DNA from: CAVQYV01 sp963718295 [NCBI: uncultured Methylomirabilota bacterium]
GTDB lineage: Bacteria; Methylomirabilota; Methylomirabilia; CAVQYV01
Length of the DNA: 64,000 bases
Direction: 5' to 3'
Assembly (NCBI GenBank): GCA_963718295.1
Contig: CAVQYV010000012.1
Coordinates: 9,176-73,175, forward strand
The position numbers were made by a program, and so were the translations under genes. Position 1 is the first letter of the stretch. Each line of letters begins with the position of its first letter. The notes beneath the pieces are model-generated. The model was not told where the DNA came from and made no database searches. It worked only from the letters and a program-made list of their open reading frames with translations. Positions 63,149-64,000 of this stretch are shown here, piece by piece.

Positions 63149-63661
63149 ATGACAATTCATATTAAAGATATAGAAGGAGAATTTAACAAGGTTGTTTGCC
63201 AAATTGGTGGTGATCTCGTCCGAAACCGGTTGCCTTCTAAATCGCCAGATTTTGAAAATGCAGACTACGTCTTCGACAAAGAGAATGTCATTGCTGAGTT
63301 GAAGATCCTTCAAAAAGATCCATCGATAGAATCTGAGTTGCAGGAGAAAATTCAAGCAAAGTATGACAAGTGGATGGACCAGGGGAAGCTGGTCATTTAC
63401 GGACAGCCACGCGTGGAATCGAAGGACTTACCAGATAAAATGCGGTGGGAGTTGCTACGTATCTACTCAGAGCCAGTTAGACGTGTGATCAAAAAGGCCA
63501 ATAGGCAAATACGTGACACAAAAGATCGACTTAAAATGTCTAACGCTCAGGGATTGGTAATCATAGTGAACGATGGAAACTATACACTTGAACCTGAGCA
63601 TTTCGGGTTTGCCGCCCATGAGTACGGCTTACCACAGATTATTCCAGTATTCACGGTGTGA
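63149..63661 (+). CDS. hypothetical protein, possible nuclease-like
   Basis: About 170 residues from ATG 63149; a longer TTG start at 63107 is possible. The middle has ADYVFDKENVIAELKILQKD, a D...E-x-K arrangement as in PD-(D/E)xK nuclease folds, then a helical Lys/Arg-rich part (KWMDQGKLVIYG, VRRVIKKANRQIRD) and QGLVIIVNDGNYTLEP. Nuclease function is only a suggestion. GC content is clearly lower than in the rest of the window, a sign of separate origin. It overlaps the next frame by four bases. Confidence 0.5.
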   Translation: MTIHIKDIEGEFNKVVCQIGGDLVRNRLPSKSPDFENADYVFDKENVIAELKILQKDPSIESELQEKIQAKYDKWMDQGKLVIYGQPRVESKDLPDKMRWELLRIYSEPVRRVIKKANRQIRDTKDRLKMSNAQGLVIIVNDGNYTLEPEHFGFAAHEYGLPQIIPVFTV

Positions 63662-63885
63662 GTCTGGTTACGGTCAACATGGAGGCCAAGAAAGCCGGTA
63701 TCCCAACCAGCCTTAGGCTTTGGATGGATTACGTGCGGAATAATACAGATAAAATTGATCCTGCATTTCTTCTTCGGCTCAGAACTGCATGGACACAACT
63801 CTATAGCTCACTTACGGGAGAGCCGGTGCCTATACTGAATCAATCAATGGTAGACCTCTCTTCATTAAAGTATGAGAACAAATAA
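63658..63885 (+). CDS. hypothetical protein, possibly the rest of the preceding gene
   Basis: 75 residues from GTG 63658 (SLVTVNMEAKKAGIPTSLRL). The preceding protein ends at a PQIIPVFTV edge-strand region; a single base shift near 63655 would join both into one protein of about 245 residues, with FTVNMEAKKAGIP as a plausible strand. It may therefore be one gene with a frameshift, or two coupled genes. Confidence 0.4.
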   Translation: MSLVTVNMEAKKAGIPTSLRLWMDYVRNNTDKIDPAFLLRLRTAWTQLYSSLTGEPVPILNQSMVDLSSLKYENK

Positions 63886-64000
63886 GCCGAACCAGTCAAT
63901 TCAGGCGACGGGAAGGGGCTCAGGGGGCTGACGGACAATTCATTGGCCCGCGCCTGATTTCTATCGATCGGCAGAAAGGAGATCTCCCATGTCGCTCATC

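Noticed and set aside
1-64000. Genome-wide reassignment of TAG to an amino acid
   Set aside because: TAG ends several intact genes at the expected length (hynB, DUF4160 end), so only local suppression or mutation remains plausible.

Overview
The window looks like chromosomal DNA of a GC-rich anaerobic bacterium. The family set (Tat-exported NiFe hydrogenase, two tungsten/molybdenum aldehyde:ferredoxin oxidoreductases, LarA-type nickel enzyme, C_GCAxxG_C_C proteins, AcoX/LipA/LipB/PdxA operon, class III cyclase-TPR receptors) fits the Desulfobacterota (former Deltaproteobacteria) best. That placement is an inference from gene content; there is no rRNA or other phylogenetic marker here.

Layout. 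1-5.6 kb: the tail of an amidase gene, a DUF4258/YgiT-type toxin-antitoxin pair, an SMP-30-like secreted propeller, a first cyclase-TolB-TPR gene split by one amber codon, a Tat-targeted glyoxalase-fold protein and a methyltransferase stub. 5.7-8.8 kb: a periplasmic [NiFe] hydrogenase (small subunit, large subunit, maturation protease). 8.9-10.1 kb: small membrane proteins and a deleted SDR gene. 10.3-18.3 kb (plus strand): a catabolic block with LarA family enzyme, aldehyde ferredoxin oxidoreductase (AOR), GntR/FadR regulator, D-threonine-aldolase-like PLP enzyme, zinc alcohol dehydrogenase, GreA-like factor and FAH-family hydrolase. 18.3-25.7 kb (minus strand): PAP2 phosphatase and nitrilase, then an AorABC-like operon (ferredoxin, AOR, two C_GCAxxG_C_C proteins, FAD/NAD(P) oxidoreductase, MoaD-like protein). 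25.7-29.4 kb (minus strand): pdxA, acoX-like gene, lipB, lipA.

At 29.56 kb there is a tRNA-Val(UAC) with its own strong promoter. Its 3' part recurs as an exact 54-bp direct repeat at 42.45 kb, so the 12.9 kb between looks like a tRNA-targeted island. The island holds secreted beta-propeller genes (PQQ-like, kelch), small secreted or lipoprotein genes, duplicated promoter-leader-terminator cassettes and a decayed IS110 transposase. No integrase is visible.

Right of the island come a secreted pentapeptide-repeat protein, a Tat-dependent SMP-30 protein, a second catabolic set (aldehyde dehydrogenase, thiamine-diphosphate enzyme, zinc dehydrogenase) and an exported C45-type Ntn hydrolase. From 51.5 to 62.5 kb four more copies of the cyclase-TolB-TPR gene lie in one direction, and each gap holds a different toxin-antitoxin-like module (RelE/RHH, HicBA, HicBA, DUF2442/DUF4160, fused antitoxin-RelE). 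The last 1 kb is more AT-rich and codes for unrecognised proteins.

In-frame stops and single-base indels are common, concentrated in the island and the cyclase array but also present in a few single-copy genes. Some are probably real decay; others may be consensus errors. This cannot be settled from the sequence alone.
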